DNA from: Escarpia spicata
Taxonomy: Eukaryota > Annelida > Polychaeta > Sabellida > Siboglinidae
DNA: 64,000 nucleotides
Direction: 5' to 3'
NCBI GenBank assembly: GCA_963995525.1
Contig: OZ023214.1
Span: forward strand, 14,909,260-14,973,259
Under the pieces are notes generated by a model. That model saw only the letters and a program-made list of their open reading frames with translations, was not told where the DNA came from and made no database searches. Made by a program: the position numbers and the translations under genes. This document shows, piece by piece, positions 1 through 14,900 of the stretch. How positions within the stretch are numbered: position 1 is the stretch's first letter; each line of letters begins with the position of its first letter.

Positions 1-3000
1 AGAACAAAATTTATGCATATCACAGCATAACGGTATTGTAAGTGCACTTTTTTCGGTGGACGGATCCTTAATGTGGTCTTACCCCAAATATATGTTTTGC
101 ATGTTACAAATCTTCACGAAGGCTAGACTGACATCAAGCTACACACATAACTAGATTAACCACAAATGGGAATGCATGTTACCGTTTTATCTCCGTCACG
201 TAAGTTACAAGAACATATTACGTAAGTTATAGGTGTGAAAACTCATCCCCATTTGATGTTTTATCTTGTCTAAAGCAGCAGTACATTCAGTACTCATGAG
301 ACAAACATGTCCCATGTCAAAGTGTTCGATAAAAATTTATGCATATCACAGCATAACGGTATTTTAAGTGCACTTTTTTCGGCGGACGGATCCTTAATGT
401 GGTCTTACCCCAAATAGATGTTTTGCATGTTACAAATCTTCACGAAGGCTAGACTGAAATCAAGCTACACACATAACTAGATTAACCACAAATGGGAATG
501 CATGTTACCGTTTTATCTCCGTCACGTAAGTTACAAGAACATATTACGTAAGTTATAGGTGTGAAAACTCATACCCATTTGATGTGTTATCTTGTCTATA
601 GCAGCAGTACATTCAGCACTCACGAGACAAACATGTCCAATGTCAAAGTGTTCGAAAAAAATGTATGCATATCACAGCATAACGGTATTTTAAGTGCACT
701 TTTTTCGGCGGACGGATCCTTAATGTGGTCTTACCCCAAATAGATGTTTTGCATGTTACAAATCTTCACGAAGGCTAGACTGATATCAAGCTACACACAT
801 AACTAGATTAACCACAAATGGGAATGCATGTTACCGTTTTATCTCCGTCACGTAAGTTACAAGAACATATAACGTAAGTTATAGGTGTGAAAACTCATCC
901 TGATTTGATGTTTTATCTTGTCTAAAGCAGCAGTACATTCAGTACTCACGAGACAAACATGTCCCATGTCAAAGTGTTCGAACAAAATTTATGCATATCA
1001 CAGCATAACGGTATTTTAAGTGCACTTTTTTCGGCGGACGGATCCTTAATGTGGTCTTACCCCAAGTAGATGTTCTGCATGTTACAAATCTTCACGAAGG
1101 CTAGACTGATATCAAGATACACACATAACTACATTAACCACAAATTTGAATGCATGTTACCGTTTTATCTCCGTCATGTAAGTTACAAGAACATATTACG
1201 TAAGTTATAGGTGTGAAAACTCATCCCCATTTGATGTTTTATCTTGTCTAAAGCAGCAGTACATTCAGTACTCACGATACAAACATGTCCCATGTCAAAG
1301 TGTTCGAACAACATTTATGCATATCACAGCATAACGGTATTTTAAGTACACTTTTTTCGGCGGACGGATCCTTAATGTGGTCTTACCCCAAATAGATGTT
1401 TTGCATGTTACAAATCTTCACGAAGGCTAGACTGATATCAAGCTACACACATAACTAGATTAACCACAAATGGGAATGCATGTTACCGTTTTATCTCCGT
1501 CACGTAAGTTACAAGAACATATTACGTAAGTTATAGGTGTGATAACTCATCCCCATTTGATGTTTTATCTTGTCTAAAGCAGCAGTACATTCAGTACTCA
1601 CGAGACAAACATGTCCCATGTCAAAGTGTTCGAAAACAATTGATGCATTTCACAGCATAACGGTATTTGTAGTGCACTTTTTTCGGCGGACGGATCCTTA
1701 ATGTGGTCTTACCCCAAATATATGTTTTGCATGTTACAAATCTTCACGAAGGCTAGACTGACATCAAGCTACACACATAACTAGATTAACCACAAATGGG
1801 AATGCATGTTACCGTTTTATCTCCGTCACGTAAGTTACAAGAACATATTACGTAAGTTATAGGTGTGAAAACTCATCCCCATTTGATGTTTTATCTTGTC
1901 TAAAGCAGCAGTACATTCAGTACTCACGAGACAAACATGTCCCATGTCAAAGTGTTCGAACAAAATGTATGCATATCACAGGATAACGGTATTTTAAGTG
2001 CACTTTTTTCGGCGGACGGATCCTTAATGTGGTCTTACCCCAAGTAGATGTTCTGCAAGTTACAAATCTTCACGAAGGCTAGACTGATATCAAGATACAC
2101 ACATAACTACATTAACCACAAATTTGAATGCATGTTACCGTTTTATCTCCGTCATGTAAGTTACAAGAACATATTACGTAAGTTATAGGTGTGAAAACTC
2201 ATCCCCATTTGATGTTTTATCTTGTCTAAAGCAGCAGTACATTCAGTACTCACGATACAAACATGTCCCATGTCAAAGTGTTCGAACAACATTTATGCAT
2301 ATCACAGCATAACGGTATTTTAAGTACACTTTTTTCGGCGGACGGATCCTTAATGTGGTCTTACCCCAAATAGATGTTTTGCATGTTACAAATCTTCACG
2401 AAGGCTAGACTGATATCAAGCTACACACATAACTAGATTAACCACAAATGGGAATGCATGTTACCGTTTTATCTCCGTCACGTAAGTTACAAGAACATAT
2501 TACGTAAGTTATAGGTGTGATAACTCATCCCCATTTGATGTTTTATCTTGTCTAAAGCAGCAGTACATTCAGTACTCACGAGACAAACATGTCCAATGTC
2601 AAAGTGTTCGAAAACAATTGATGCATTTCACAGCATAACGGTATTTGTAGTGCACTTTTTTCGGCGGACGGATCCTTAATGTGGTCTTACCCCAAATATA
2701 TGTTTTGCATGTTACAAATCTTCACGAAGGCTAGACTGATATCAAGCTACACACATAACTAGATTAACCACAAATGGGAATGCATGTTACCGTTTTATCT
2801 CCGTCACGTAAGTTACAAGAACATATTACGTAAGTTATAGGTGTGAAAACTCATCCCCATTTGATGTTTTATCTTGTCTAAAGCAGCAGTACATTCAGTA
2901 CTCACGAGACAAACATGTCCCATGTCAAAGTGTTCGAACAAAATTTATGCATATCACAGCATAACGGTATTGTAAGTGCACTTTTTTCGGTGGACGGATC

Positions 3001-3804
3001 CTTAATGTGGTCTTACCCCAAATAGATGTTTTGCATGTTACAAATCTTCACGAAGGCTAGACTGACATCAAGCTACACACATAACTAGATTAACCACAAA
3101 TGGGAATGCATGTTACCGTTTTATCTCCGTCACGTAAGTTACAAGAACATATTACGTAAGTTATAGGTGTGAAAACTCATCCCCATTTGATGTTTTATCT
3201 TGTCTAAAGCAGCAGTACATTCAGTACTCATGAGACAAACATGTCCCATGTCAAAGTGTTCGAACAAAATTTATGCATATCACAGCATAACGGTATTTTA
3301 AGTGCACTTTTTTCGGCGGACGGATCCTTAATGTGGTCTTACCCCAAATAGATGTTTTGCATGTTACAAATCTTCACGAAGGCTAGACTGAAATCAAGCT
3401 ACACACATAACTAGATTAACCACAAATGGGAATGCATGTTACCGTTTTATCTCCGTCACGTAAGTTACAAGAACATATTACGTAAGTTATAGGTGTGAAA
3501 ACTCATACCCATTTGATGTGTTATCTTGTCTATAGCAGCAGTACATTCAGCACTCACGAGACAAACATGTCCAATGTCAAAGTTTTCGAACAAAATTTAT
3601 GCATATCACAGCATAACGGTATTTTAAGTGCACTTTTTTCGGCGGACGGATCCTTAATGTGGTCTTACCCCAAATAGATGTTTTGCATGTTACAAATCTT
3701 CACGAAGGCTAGACTGATATCAAGCTACACACATAACTAGATTAACCACAAATGGGAATGCATGTTACCGTTTTATCTCCGTCACGTAAGTTACAAGAAC
3801 ATAT
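1..3804 (+). repeat. 9-unit spaced duplication (offset 2,934 bp)
   Basis: Bases 1 to about 870 reappear at 2,935 to about 3,804 with the same ordered variants: ATTGTAAGTGCAC with GGTGGACGG, then CATGAGAC, then ACTGAAATC, then the CATACCCATTTGATGTG/TCTATAGCAG unit at 561 and 3,495. Small differences exist, such as CGATAAAAAT at about 328 against CGAACAAAAT. The copies part at about 871, where the first reads AACATATAACG and CATCCTGATTTG. The offset is nine 326-bp units. Confidence 0.75.
1040..2995 (+). repeat. 3-mer higher-order repeat, two tandem copies (978 bp)
   Basis: A three-unit block at about 1,040-2,017 is repeated at 2,018-2,995. Its order of private markers is: AAGTAGATGTTCTGC; ACAAATTTGAATGC (1,140 and 2,118); CGATACAAAC with AACAACATTTATG; AAGTACACTTTT; GTGATAACTC; then AAAACAATTGATGCATTTC (1,634 and 2,612) with ATTTGTAGTGC. 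The copies differ at few sites, for example GCATG/GCAAG and CTGACATC/CTGATATC. This indicates a fairly recent unequal exchange. Confidence 0.85.
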
Positions 3805-6800
3805 TACGTAAGTTATAGGTGTGAAAACTCATCCCCATTTGATGTTTTATGTTGTCTAAAGCAGCAGTACATTCAGTACTCACGAGACAAATATGTCCTA
3901 TGTCAAAGTGTTCGAACAAAATTTATGCATATCACAGCATAACGGTATTTTAAGTGCACTTTTTTCGGCGGACGGATCCTTAATGTGGTCTCACCCCAAA
4001 TAGATGTTTTGCATGTTACAAATCTTCACGAAGGCTAGACTGATATCAAGCTACACACATAACTAGATTAACCACAAATGGGAATGCATGTTACCGTTTT
4101 ATCTCCGTCACGTAAGTTACAAGAACATATTACGTAAGTTATAGGTGTGAAAACTCATACCCATTTGATGTGTTATCTTGTCTAAAGCAGCAGTACATTC
4201 AGTACTCACGAGACAAACATGTCCCATGTCAAAGTGTTCGAACAAAATTTATGCATATCACAGCATAACGGTATTTTAAGTGCACTTTTTTCGGCGGACG
4301 GATCCTTAATGTGGTCTTACCCCAAATAGATGTTTTGCATGTTACAAATCTTCACGAAGGCTAGACTGAAATCAAGCTACACACATAACTAGATTAACCA
4401 CAAATGGGAATGCATGTTACCGTTTTATCTCCGTCACGTAAGTTACAAGAACATATTACGTAAGTTATAGGTGTGAAAACTCATACCCATTTGATGTGTT
4501 ATCTTGTCTATAGCAGCAGTACATTCAGCACTCACGAGACAAACATGTCCCATGTCAAAGTGTTCGAACAAAATTTATGCATATCACAGCATAACGGTAT
4601 TTTAAGTGCACTTTTTTCGGCGGACGGATCCTTAATGTGGTCTTACCCCAAATAGATGTTTTGCATGTTACAAATCTTCACGAAGGCTAGACTGATATCA
4701 AGCTACACATATAACTAGATTAACCACAAATGGGAATGCATGTTACCGTTTTATCTCCGTCACGTAAGTTACAAGAACATATTACGTAAGTTATAGGTGT
4801 GAAAACTCATCCCCATTTGATGTTTTATGTTGTCTAAAGCAGCAGTACATTCAGTACTCACGAGACAAACATGTCCCATGTCAAAGTGTTCGAACAAAAT
4901 TTATGCATATCACAGCATAACGGTATTTTAAGTGCACTTTTTTCGGCGGACGGATCCTTAATGTGGTCTTACCCCAAATAGATGTTCTGCATGTTACAAA
5001 TCTTCACGAAGGCTAGACTGATATCAAGCTACACACATAACTAGATTAACCACACATGGGAATGCATGTTACCGTTTTATCTCCGTCACGTAAGTTACAA
5101 GAACATATTACGTAAGTTATAGGTGTGAAAACTCATCCCCATTTGATGTTTTATCTTGTCTAAAGCAGCAGTACATTCAGTACTCACGAGACAAACATGT
5201 CCCATGTCAAAGTGTTCGAACAAAATTTATGCATATCACAGCATAACGGTATTTTAAGTGCACTTTTTTCGGCGGACGGATCCTTAATGTGGTCTCACCC
5301 CAAATAGATGTTTTGCATGTTACAAATCTTCACGAAGGCTAGACTGATATCAAGCTACACACATAACTAGATTAACCACAAATGGGAATGCATGTTACCG
5401 TTTTATCTCCGTCACGTAAGTTACAAGAACATATTACGTAAGTTATAGGTGTGAAAACTCATCCCCATTTGATGTTTTATCTTGTCTAAAGCAGCAGTAC
5501 ATTCAGTACTCACGATACAAACATGTCCCATGTCAAAGTGTTCGAACAAAATTTATGCATTTCACAGCATAACGGTATTTTAAGTGCACTTTTTTCGGTG
5601 GACGGATCCTTAATGTGGTCTTACCCCAAATAGATGTTTTGCATGTTACAAATCTTCACGAAGGCTAGACTCATATCAAGCTACACACATAACTAGATTA
5701 ACCACAAATGGGAATGCATGTTACCGTTTTATCTCCGTCACGTAAGTTACAAGAACATATTACGTAAGTTATAGGTGTGAAAACTCATCCCCATTTGATG
5801 TTTTATCTTGTCTAAAGCAAAAGTACATTCAGTACTCATGAGACAAACATGTCCCATGTCAAAGTGTTCGAACAAAATTTATGCATATCACAGCATAACG
5901 GTATTTTAAGTGCACTTTTTTCGGCGGACGGATCCTTAATGTGGTCTTACCCCAAATAGATGTTTTGCATGTTACAAATCTTCACGAAGGCTAGACTGAT
6001 ATCAAGCTACACACATAACTAGATTAACCACAAATGGGAATGCATGTTACCGTTTTATCTCCGTCACGTAAGTTACAAGAACATATTACGTAAGTTATAG
6101 GTGTGAAAACTCATCCCCATTTGATGTTTTATCTTGTCTAAAGCAACAGTACATTCAGTACTCATGAGACAAACATGTCCCATGTCAAAGTGTTCGAACA
6201 AAATTTATGCATATCACAGCATAACGGTATTTTAAGTGCACTTTTTTCGGCGGACGGATCCTTAATGTGGTCTTACCCCAAATAGATGTTTTGCATGTTA
6301 CAAATCTTCACGAAGGCTAGACTGAAATCAAGCTACACACATAACTAGATTAACCACAAATGGGAATGCATGTTACCGTTTTATCTCCGTCACGTAAGTT
6401 ACAAGAACATATTACGTAAGTTATAGGTGTGAAAACTCATACCCATTTGATGTGTTATCTTGTCTATAGCAGCAGTACATTCAGCACTCACGAGACAAAC
6501 ATGTCCCATGTCAAAGTGTTCGAACAAAATTTATGCATATCACAGCATAACGGTATTTTAAGTGCACTTTTTTCGGCGGACGGATCCTTAATGTGGTCTT
6601 ACCCCAAATAGATGTTTTGCATGTTACAAATCTTCACGAAGGCTAGACTGATATCAAGCTACACATATAACTAGATTAACCACAAATGGGAATGCATGTT
6701 ACCGTTTTATCTCCGTCACGTAAGTTACAAGAACATATTACGTAAGTTATAGGTGTGAAAACTCATCCCCATTTGATGTTTTATGTTGTCTAAAGCAGCA

Positions 6801-9800
6801 GTACATTCAGTACTCACGAGACAAACATGTCCCATGTCAAAGTGTTCGAACAAAATTTATGCATATCACAGCATAACGGTATTTTAAGTGCACTTTCTTC
6901 GGCGGACGGATCCTTAATGTGGTCTCACCCCAAATAGATGTTTTGCATGTTACAAATCTTCACGAAGGCTAGACTGATATCCAGCTACACACATAACTAG
7001 ATTAACCACAAATGGGAATGCATGTTACCGTTTTATCTCCGTCACGTAAGTTACAAGAACATATTACGTAAGTTATAGGTGTGAAAACTCATCCCCATTT
7101 GATGTTTTATCTTGTCTAAAGCAGCAGTACATTCAGTACTCACGATACAAACATGTCCCATGTCAAAGTGTTCGAACAAAATTTATGCATATCACAGCAT
7201 AACGGTATTTTAAGTGCACTTTTTTCGGTGGACGGATCCTTAATGTGGTCTTACCCCAAATAGACGTTTTGCATGTTACAAATCTTCACGAAGGCTAGAC
7301 TGATATCAAGCTACACACATAACTAGATTAACCACAAATGGGAATGCATGTTACCGTTTTATCTCCGTCACGTAAGTTACAAGAACATATTACGTAAGTT
7401 ATAGGTGTGAAAACTCATCCCCATTTGATGTTTTATCTTGTCTAAAGCAACAGTACATTCAGTACTCATAAGACAAACATGTCCCATGTCAAAGTGTTCG
7501 AACAAAATTTATGCATATCACAGCATAACGGTATTTTAAGTGCACTTTTTTCGGCGGACGGATCCTTAATGTGGTCTTACCCCAAATAGATGTTTTGCAT
7601 GTTACAAATCTTCACGAAGGCTAGACTGAAATCAAGCTACACACATAACTAGATTAACCACAAATGGGAATGCATGTTACCGTTTTATCTCCGTCACGTA
7701 AGTTACAAGAACATATTACGTAAGTTATAGGTGTGAAAACTCATACCCATTTGATGTGTTATCTTGTCTATAGCAGCAGTACATTCAGCACTCACGAGAC
7801 AAACATGTCCCATGTCAAAGTGTTCGAACAAAATTTATGCATATCACAGCATAACGGTATTTTAAGTGCACTTTTTTCGGCGGACGGATCCTTAATGTGG
7901 TCTTACCCCAAATAGATGTTTTGCATGTTACAAATCTTCACGAAGGCTAGACTGATATCAAGCTACACACATAACTAGATTAACCACAAATGGGAATGCA
8001 TGTTACCGTTTTATCTCCGTCACGTAAGTTACAAGAACATATTACGTAAGTTATAGGTGTGAAAACTCATCCCCATTTGATGTTTTATGTTGTCTAAAGC
8101 AGCAGTACATTCAGTACTCACGAGACAAACATGTCCCATGTCAAAGTGTTTGAAAAAAAATTATGCATATCACAGCATAACGGTATTTTAAGTGCACTTT
8201 TTTCGGCGGACGGATCCTTAATGTGGTCTTACTCCAAGTAGATGTTCTGCATGTTACAAATCTTCACGAAGGCTAGACTGATATCAAGCTACACACATAA
8301 CTAGATTAACCACACATGGGAATGCATGTTACCGTTTTATCTCCGTCACGTAAGTTACAAGAACATATTACGTAAGTTATAGGTGTGAAAACTCATCCCC
8401 ATTTGATGTTTTATCTTGTCTAAAGCAGCAGTACATTCAGTACTCACGATACAAACATGTCCCATGTCAAAGTGTTCGAACAAAATATATGCATATCACA
8501 GCATAACGGTATTTTAAGTGCACTTTTTTCGGCGGACGGATCCTTAATGTGGTCTTACCCCAAATAGATGTTTTGCATGTTACAAATCTTCACGAAGGCT
8601 AGACTGATATCAAGCTACACACATAACTAGATTAACCACAAATGGGAATGCATGTTACCGTTTTATTTCCTTCACGTAAGTTACAAGAACATATTACGTA
8701 AGTTATAGGTGTGATAACTCATCCCCATTTGATGTTTTATCTTGTCTAAAGCAGCAGTACATTCAGTACTCATGAGACAAACATGTCCCATGTCAAAGAG
8801 TTCGAACAAAATTTATGCATATCACAGCATAACGGTATTTTAAGTGCACTTTTTTCGGCGGACGGATCCTTAATGTGGTCTTACCCCAAATAGATGTTTT
8901 GCATGTTACAAATCTTCACGAAGGCTAGACTGAAATCAAGCTACACACATAACTAGACTAACCACAAATGGGAATGCATGTTACCGTTTTATCTCCGTCA
9001 CGTAAGTTACAAGAACATATTACGTAAGTTATAGGTGTGAAAACTCATCCCCATTTTAAGTTTTATCTTGTCTAAAGCAGCAGTACATTCAGTACTCACG
9101 AGACAAACATGTCCCATGTCAAAGTGTTCTAACAAAATTTATGCATATCACAGCATAACGGTATTTTAAGTGCACTTTTTTCGGCGGACGGATCCTTAAT
9201 GTGGTCTCACCCCAAATAGATGTTTTGCATGTTACAAATCTTCACGAAGGCTAGACTGATATCAAGCTACACACATAACTAGATTAACCACAAATGGGAA
9301 TGCATGTTACCGTTTTATCTCCGTCACGTAAGTTACAAGAACATATTACGTAAGTTATAGGTGTGAAAACTCATCCCCATTTGATGTTTTATCTTGTCTA
9401 AAGCAGCAGTACATTCAGTACTCACGATACAAACATGTCCCATGTCAAAGTGTTCGAACCAAATTTATGCATATCACAGCATAACGGTATTTTAAGTGCA
9501 CTTTTTTCGGTGGACGGATCCTTAATGTGGTCTTACCCCAAATAGATGTTTTGCATGTTACAAATCTTCACGAAGGCTAGACTGATATCAAGCTACACAC
9601 ATAACTAGATTAACCACAAATGGGAATGCATGTTACCGTTTTATCTCCGTCACGTAAGTTACAAGAACATATTACGTAAGTTATAGGTGTGAAAACTCAT
9701 CCCCATTTGATGTTTTATCTTGTCTAAAGCAACAGTACATTCAGTACTCATGAGACAAACATGTCCCATATCAAAGTGTTCGAACAAAATTTATGCATAT

Positions 9801-9945
9801 CACAGCATAACGGTATTTTAAGTGCACTTTTTTCGGCGCACGGATCCTTAATGTGGTCTTACCCCAAATAGATGTTTTGCATGTTACAAATCTTCACGAA
9901 GGCTAGACTGAAATCAAGCTACACACATAACTAGATTAACCACAA
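2996..9945 (+). repeat. Mixed 4-, 6- and 7-unit periodicity marked by the TCTATAG variant
   Basis: Units carrying CATACCCATTTGATGTG, TCTATAGCAG and TTCAGCACTC recur with starts of that segment at 3,495, 4,473, 6,429, 7,733 and 10,015. These are 3, 6, 4 and 7 units apart. Flanking units repeat as well: CACATATAAC at about 4,707 and 6,663, and TATGTTGTCT at about 4,827 and 6,783, are both 1,956 bp (6 units) apart. The periodicity is irregular, which suggests several overlapping exchanges. TCTATAG removes a stop present in other units (TCTAAAG), so this class has a chance 60-codon open frame. Confidence 0.7.
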
Positions 9946-11300
9946 ATGGGAATGCATGTTACCGTTTTATCTCCGTCACGTAAGTTACAAGAACATATTA
10001 CGTAAGTTATACGTGTGAAAACTCATACCCATTTGATGTGTTATCTTGTCTATAGCAGCAGTACATTCAGCACTCACGAGACAAACATGTCCCATGTCAA
10101 AGTGTTCGAACAAAATTTATGCATATCACAGCATAACGGTATTTTAAGTGCACTTTTTTCGGCAGACGGATCCTTAATGTGGTCTTACCCCAAATAGATG
10201 TTTTGCATTTTACAAATCTTCACGAAGGCTAGACTGATATCAAGCTACACACATAACTAGATTAACCACAAATGGGAATGCATGTTACCGTTTTATCTCC
10301 GTCACGTAAGTTACAAGAACATATTACGTAAGTTATAGGTGTGAAAACTCATCCCCATTTGATGTTTTATCTTGTCTAAAGCAGCAGTACATTCAGTACT
10401 CACGAGACAAACATGTCCCATGTCAAAGTGTTCGAACAAAAATTATGCATATCACAGCATAACGGTATTTTAAGTGCACTTTTTTCGGCGGACGGATCCT
10501 TAATGTGGTCTTACCCCAAGTAGATGTTCTGCATGTTACAAATCTTCACGAAGGCTAGACTGATATCAAGCTACACACATAACTAGATTAACCACACATG
10601 GGAATGCATGTTACCGTTTTATCTCCGTCACGTAAGTTACAAGAACATATTACGTAAGTTATACGTGTGAAAACTCATACCCATTTGATGTGTTATCTTG
10701 TCTATAGCAGCAGTACATTCAGCACTCACGAGACAAACATGTCCCATGTCAAAGTGTTCGAACAAAATTTATGCATATCACAGCATAACGGTATTTTAAG
10801 TGCACTTTTTTCGGCAGACGGATCCTTAATGTGGTCTTACCCCAAATAGATGTTTTGCATTTTACAAATCTTCACGAAGGCTAGACTGATATCAAGCTAC
10901 ACACATAACTAGATTAACCACAAATGGGAATGCATGTTACCGTTTTATCTCCGTCACGTAAGTTACAAGAACATATTACGTAAGTTATAGGTGTGAAAAC
11001 TCATCCCCATTTGATGTTTTATCTTGTCTAAAGCAGCAGTACATTCAGTACTCACGAGACAAACATGTCCCATGTCAAAGTGTTCGAACAAAAATTATGC
11101 ATATCACAGCATAACGGTATTTTAAGTGCACTTTTTTCGGCGGACGGATCCTTAATGTGGTCTTACCCCAAGTAGATGTTCTGCATGTTACAAATCTTCA
11201 CGAAGGCTAGACTGATATCAAGCTACACACATAACTAGATTAACCACACATGGGAATGCATGTTACCGTTTTATCTCCGTCACGTAAGTTACAAGAACAT
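9946..11300 (+). repeat. 2-mer tandem duplication, apparently identical copies (652 bp)
   Basis: Copies lie at about 9,946-10,597 and 10,598-11,249, with the match running to about 11,316. Shared private markers are TTATACGTGTG (10,010; 10,662), GGCAGACGG (10,163; 10,815), GCATTTTACAAATC (10,206; 10,858), CGAACAAAAATTATG and CACACATGGG. I saw no difference in line-by-line comparison, making this one of the youngest events in the window. The flanking GTTTTATTTCCTTCACG unit occurs at 8,661 and 11,595 (offset 2,934), so an older 9-unit duplication already contained this interval. Confidence 0.88.
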
Positions 11301-11939
11301 ATTACGTAAGTTATAGGTTTGAAAACTCATCCCCATTTGATGTTTTATCTTGTCTAAAGCAGCAGTACATTCAGTACTCACGATACAAACATGTCCCATG
11401 TCAAAGTGTTCGAACAAAATATATGCATATCACAGCATAACGGTATTTTAAGTGCACTTTTTTCGGCGGACGGATCCTTAATGTGGTCTTACCCCAAATA
11501 TATGTTTTGCATGTTACAAATCTTCACGAAGGCTAGACTGATATCAAGCTACACACATAACTAGATTAACCACAAATGGGAATGCATGTTACCGTTTTAT
11601 TTCCTTCACGTAAGTTACAAGAACATATTACGTAAGTTATAGGTGTGATAACTCATCCCCATTTGATGTTTTATCTTGTCTAAAGCAGCAGTACATTCAG
11701 TACTCATGAGACAAACATGTCCCATGTCAAAGTGTTCGAACAAAATTTATGCATATCACAGCATAACGGTATTTTAAGTGCACTTTTTTCGGCGGACGGA
11801 TCCTTAATGTGGTCTTACCCCAAATAGATGTTTTGCATGTTACAAATCTTCACGAAGGCTAGACTGAAATCAAGCTACACACACAACTAGATTAACCACA
11901 AATGGGAATGCATGTTACCGTTTTATCTCCGTCACGTAA

Positions 11940-14900
11940 ATTACAAGAACATATTACGTAAGTTATAGGTGTGAAAACTCATACCCATTTGATGTTTTAT
12001 CTTGTCTAAAGCAGGAGTACATTCAATACTCACGAGACAAACATGTCCCATGTCATAGTGTTCGAACCAAATTTATACATATAACAGAAAACGGTATTTT
12101 AAGTGCACTTTTTTCGGCGGAGGGATCCTGAATGTGGTCTTACCCCAAATAGATGTTCTGCATGTAACACATCTTCACGAAGGCTAGACTGATATCAAGC
12201 TACACACATAACTAGATTAACCACAAATGGGAATGCATGTTACCGTTTTATCTCCGTCACGTAAGTTACAAGAACATATTACGTAAGTTATAGGTGTGAA
12301 AACTCATCCCCATTTGATGTTTTATCTTGTCTAAAGCAGCAGTACATTCAGTACTCACGAGACAAACATGTCCCATGTCAAAGTGTTCGAACAAAATTTA
12401 TGCATATCACAGCATAACGGTATTTTAAGTGAACTTTTTTCGGCGGATGGATCCTTAATGTGGTCTTACCCCAAATAGATGTTTTGCATGTTACAAATCT
12501 TCACGAAGGCTAGACTGAAATCAAGCTACACACATAACTAGATTAACCACAAATGGGAATGCATGTTACCGTTTTATCTCCGTCACGTAAGTTACAAGAA
12601 CATATTACGTAAGTTATAGGTGTGAAAACTCATCCCCATTTGATGTTTTATGTTGTCTAAAGCAGCAGTACATTCAATACTCACGAGACAAACATGTCCC
12701 ATGTCAGAGTGTTCGAACCAAATTTATACATATAACAGAAAACGGTATTTTAAGTGCACTTTTTTCGGCGGAGGGATCCTGAATGTGGTCTTACCCCAAA
12801 TAGATGTTCTGCATGTTACAAATCTTCACGAAGGCTAGACTGATATCAAGCTACACACATAACTAGATTAACCACAAATGGGAATGCATGTTACCGTTTT
12901 ATCTCCGTCACGTAAGTTACAAGAACATATTACGTAAGTTATAGGTGTGAAAACTCATCCCCATTTGATGTTTTATCTTGTCTAAAGCAGCAGTACGTTC
13001 AGTACTCATGAGACAAACATGTCCCATGTCAAAGTGTTCGAACAAAATTTATGCATATCACAGCATAACGGTATTTTAAGTGCACTTTTTTCGGCGGACG
13101 GATCCTTAATATGGTCTTACCCCAAATAGATGTTTTGCATGTTACAAATCTTCACGAAGGCTAGACTGATATCAAGCTACACACATAACTAGATTAACCA
13201 CAAATGGGAATGCATGTTACCGTTTTATCTCCGTCACGTAAGTTACAAGAACATATTACGTAAGTTATAGGTGTGAAAACTCATCCCCATTTGATGTTTT
13301 ATCTTGTTTAAAGCAGCAGTACATTCAGTACTCACGATACAAACATGTCCCATATCAAAGTGTTCGAACAAAATTTATGCATATCACAGCATAACGGTAT
13401 TTTAAGTGCACTTTTTTCGGCGGACGGATCCTTAATGTGGTCTTACCCCAAATATATGTTTTGCATGTTACAAATCTTCACGAAGGCTAGACTGATATCA
13501 AGCTACACACATAACTAGATTAACCACAAATGGGAATGCATGTTACCGTTTTATCTCCGTCACGTAAGTTACAAGAACATATTACGTAAGTTATAGGTGT
13601 GAAAACTCATCCCCATTTGATGTTTTATCTTGTCTAAAGCAGCAGTACATTCAGTACTCATGAGACAAACATGTCCCATGTCAAAGTGTTCGAAAAAAAT
13701 GTATGCATATCACAGCATAACGGTATTGTAAGTGCACTTTTTTCGGTGGACGGATCCTTAATGTGGTCTTACCCCAAATAGATGTTTTGCATGTTACAAA
13801 TCTTCACGAAGGCTAGACTGATATTAAGCTACACACATAACTAGATTAACCACAAATGGGAATGCATGTTACCGTTTTATCTCCGTCACGTAAGTTACAA
13901 GAACATATTACGTAAGTTATAGGTGTGAAAACTCATACCCATTTGATGTGTTATCTTGTCTATAGCAGCAGTACATTCACCACTCACGAGACAAACATGT
14001 CCCATGTCAAAGTGTTCGAACAACATTTATGCATATCACAACATAACGGTATTTTAAGTGCACTTTTTTCGGCGGACGGATCCTTAATGTGGTCTTACCC
14101 CAAATAGATGTTTTGCATGTTACAAATCTTCACGAAGGCTAGACTGATATCAAGCTACACACATAACTAGATTAACCACAAATGGGAATGCATGTTACCG
14201 TTTTATCTCCGTCACGTAAGTTACAAGAACATATTACGTAAGTTATAGGTGTGAAAACTCATCCCCATTTGATGTTTTATGTTGTCTAAAGCAGCAGTAC
14301 ATTCAGTACTCACTAGACAAACATGTCCCATGTCAAAGTGTTCGAAAACAAATTATGCATATCACAGCATAACGGTATTTTAAGTGCACTTTTTTCGGCG
14401 GACGGATCCTTAATGTGGTCTTACCCCAAGTAGATGTTCTGCATGTTACAAATCTTCACGAAGGCTAGACTGATATCAAGCTACACACATAACTATATTA
14501 ACCACACATGGGAATGCATGTTACCGTTTTATCTCCGTCACGTAAGTTACAAGAACATATTACGTAAGTTATAGGTGTGAAAACTCATCCCCATTTGATG
14601 TTTTATCTTGTCTAAAGCAGCAGTACATTCAGTACTCACGATACAAACATGTCCCATGTCAAAGTGTTCGAACAAAATTTATGCATATCACAGCATAACG
14701 GTATTTTAAGTGCACTTTTTTCGGCGGACGGATCCTTAATGTGGTCTTACCCCAAATAGATGTTTTGCATGTAACAAATCTTCACGAAGGCTAGACTGAT
14801 ATCAAGCCACACACATAACTAGATTAACCACAAATGGGAATGCATGTTACCGTTTTATCTCCGTCACGTAAGTTACAAGAACATATTACGTAAGTTATAG

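Noticed and set aside
561..743. Small open frames of 60-62 codons recurring on the + strand to 35.7 kb and on the - strand after 48.3 kb
   Set aside because: Each lies inside one satellite unit and recurs at exact multiples of the period. Each exists only because a variant removes a stop or creates an ATG (TCTATAG for TCTAAAG; TATGTTGTC; the 1-bp deletion of type B). Frames are not maintained between classes, substitutions show no codon pattern, and no recognisable domain is present. The strand change of these frames simply follows the array flip.
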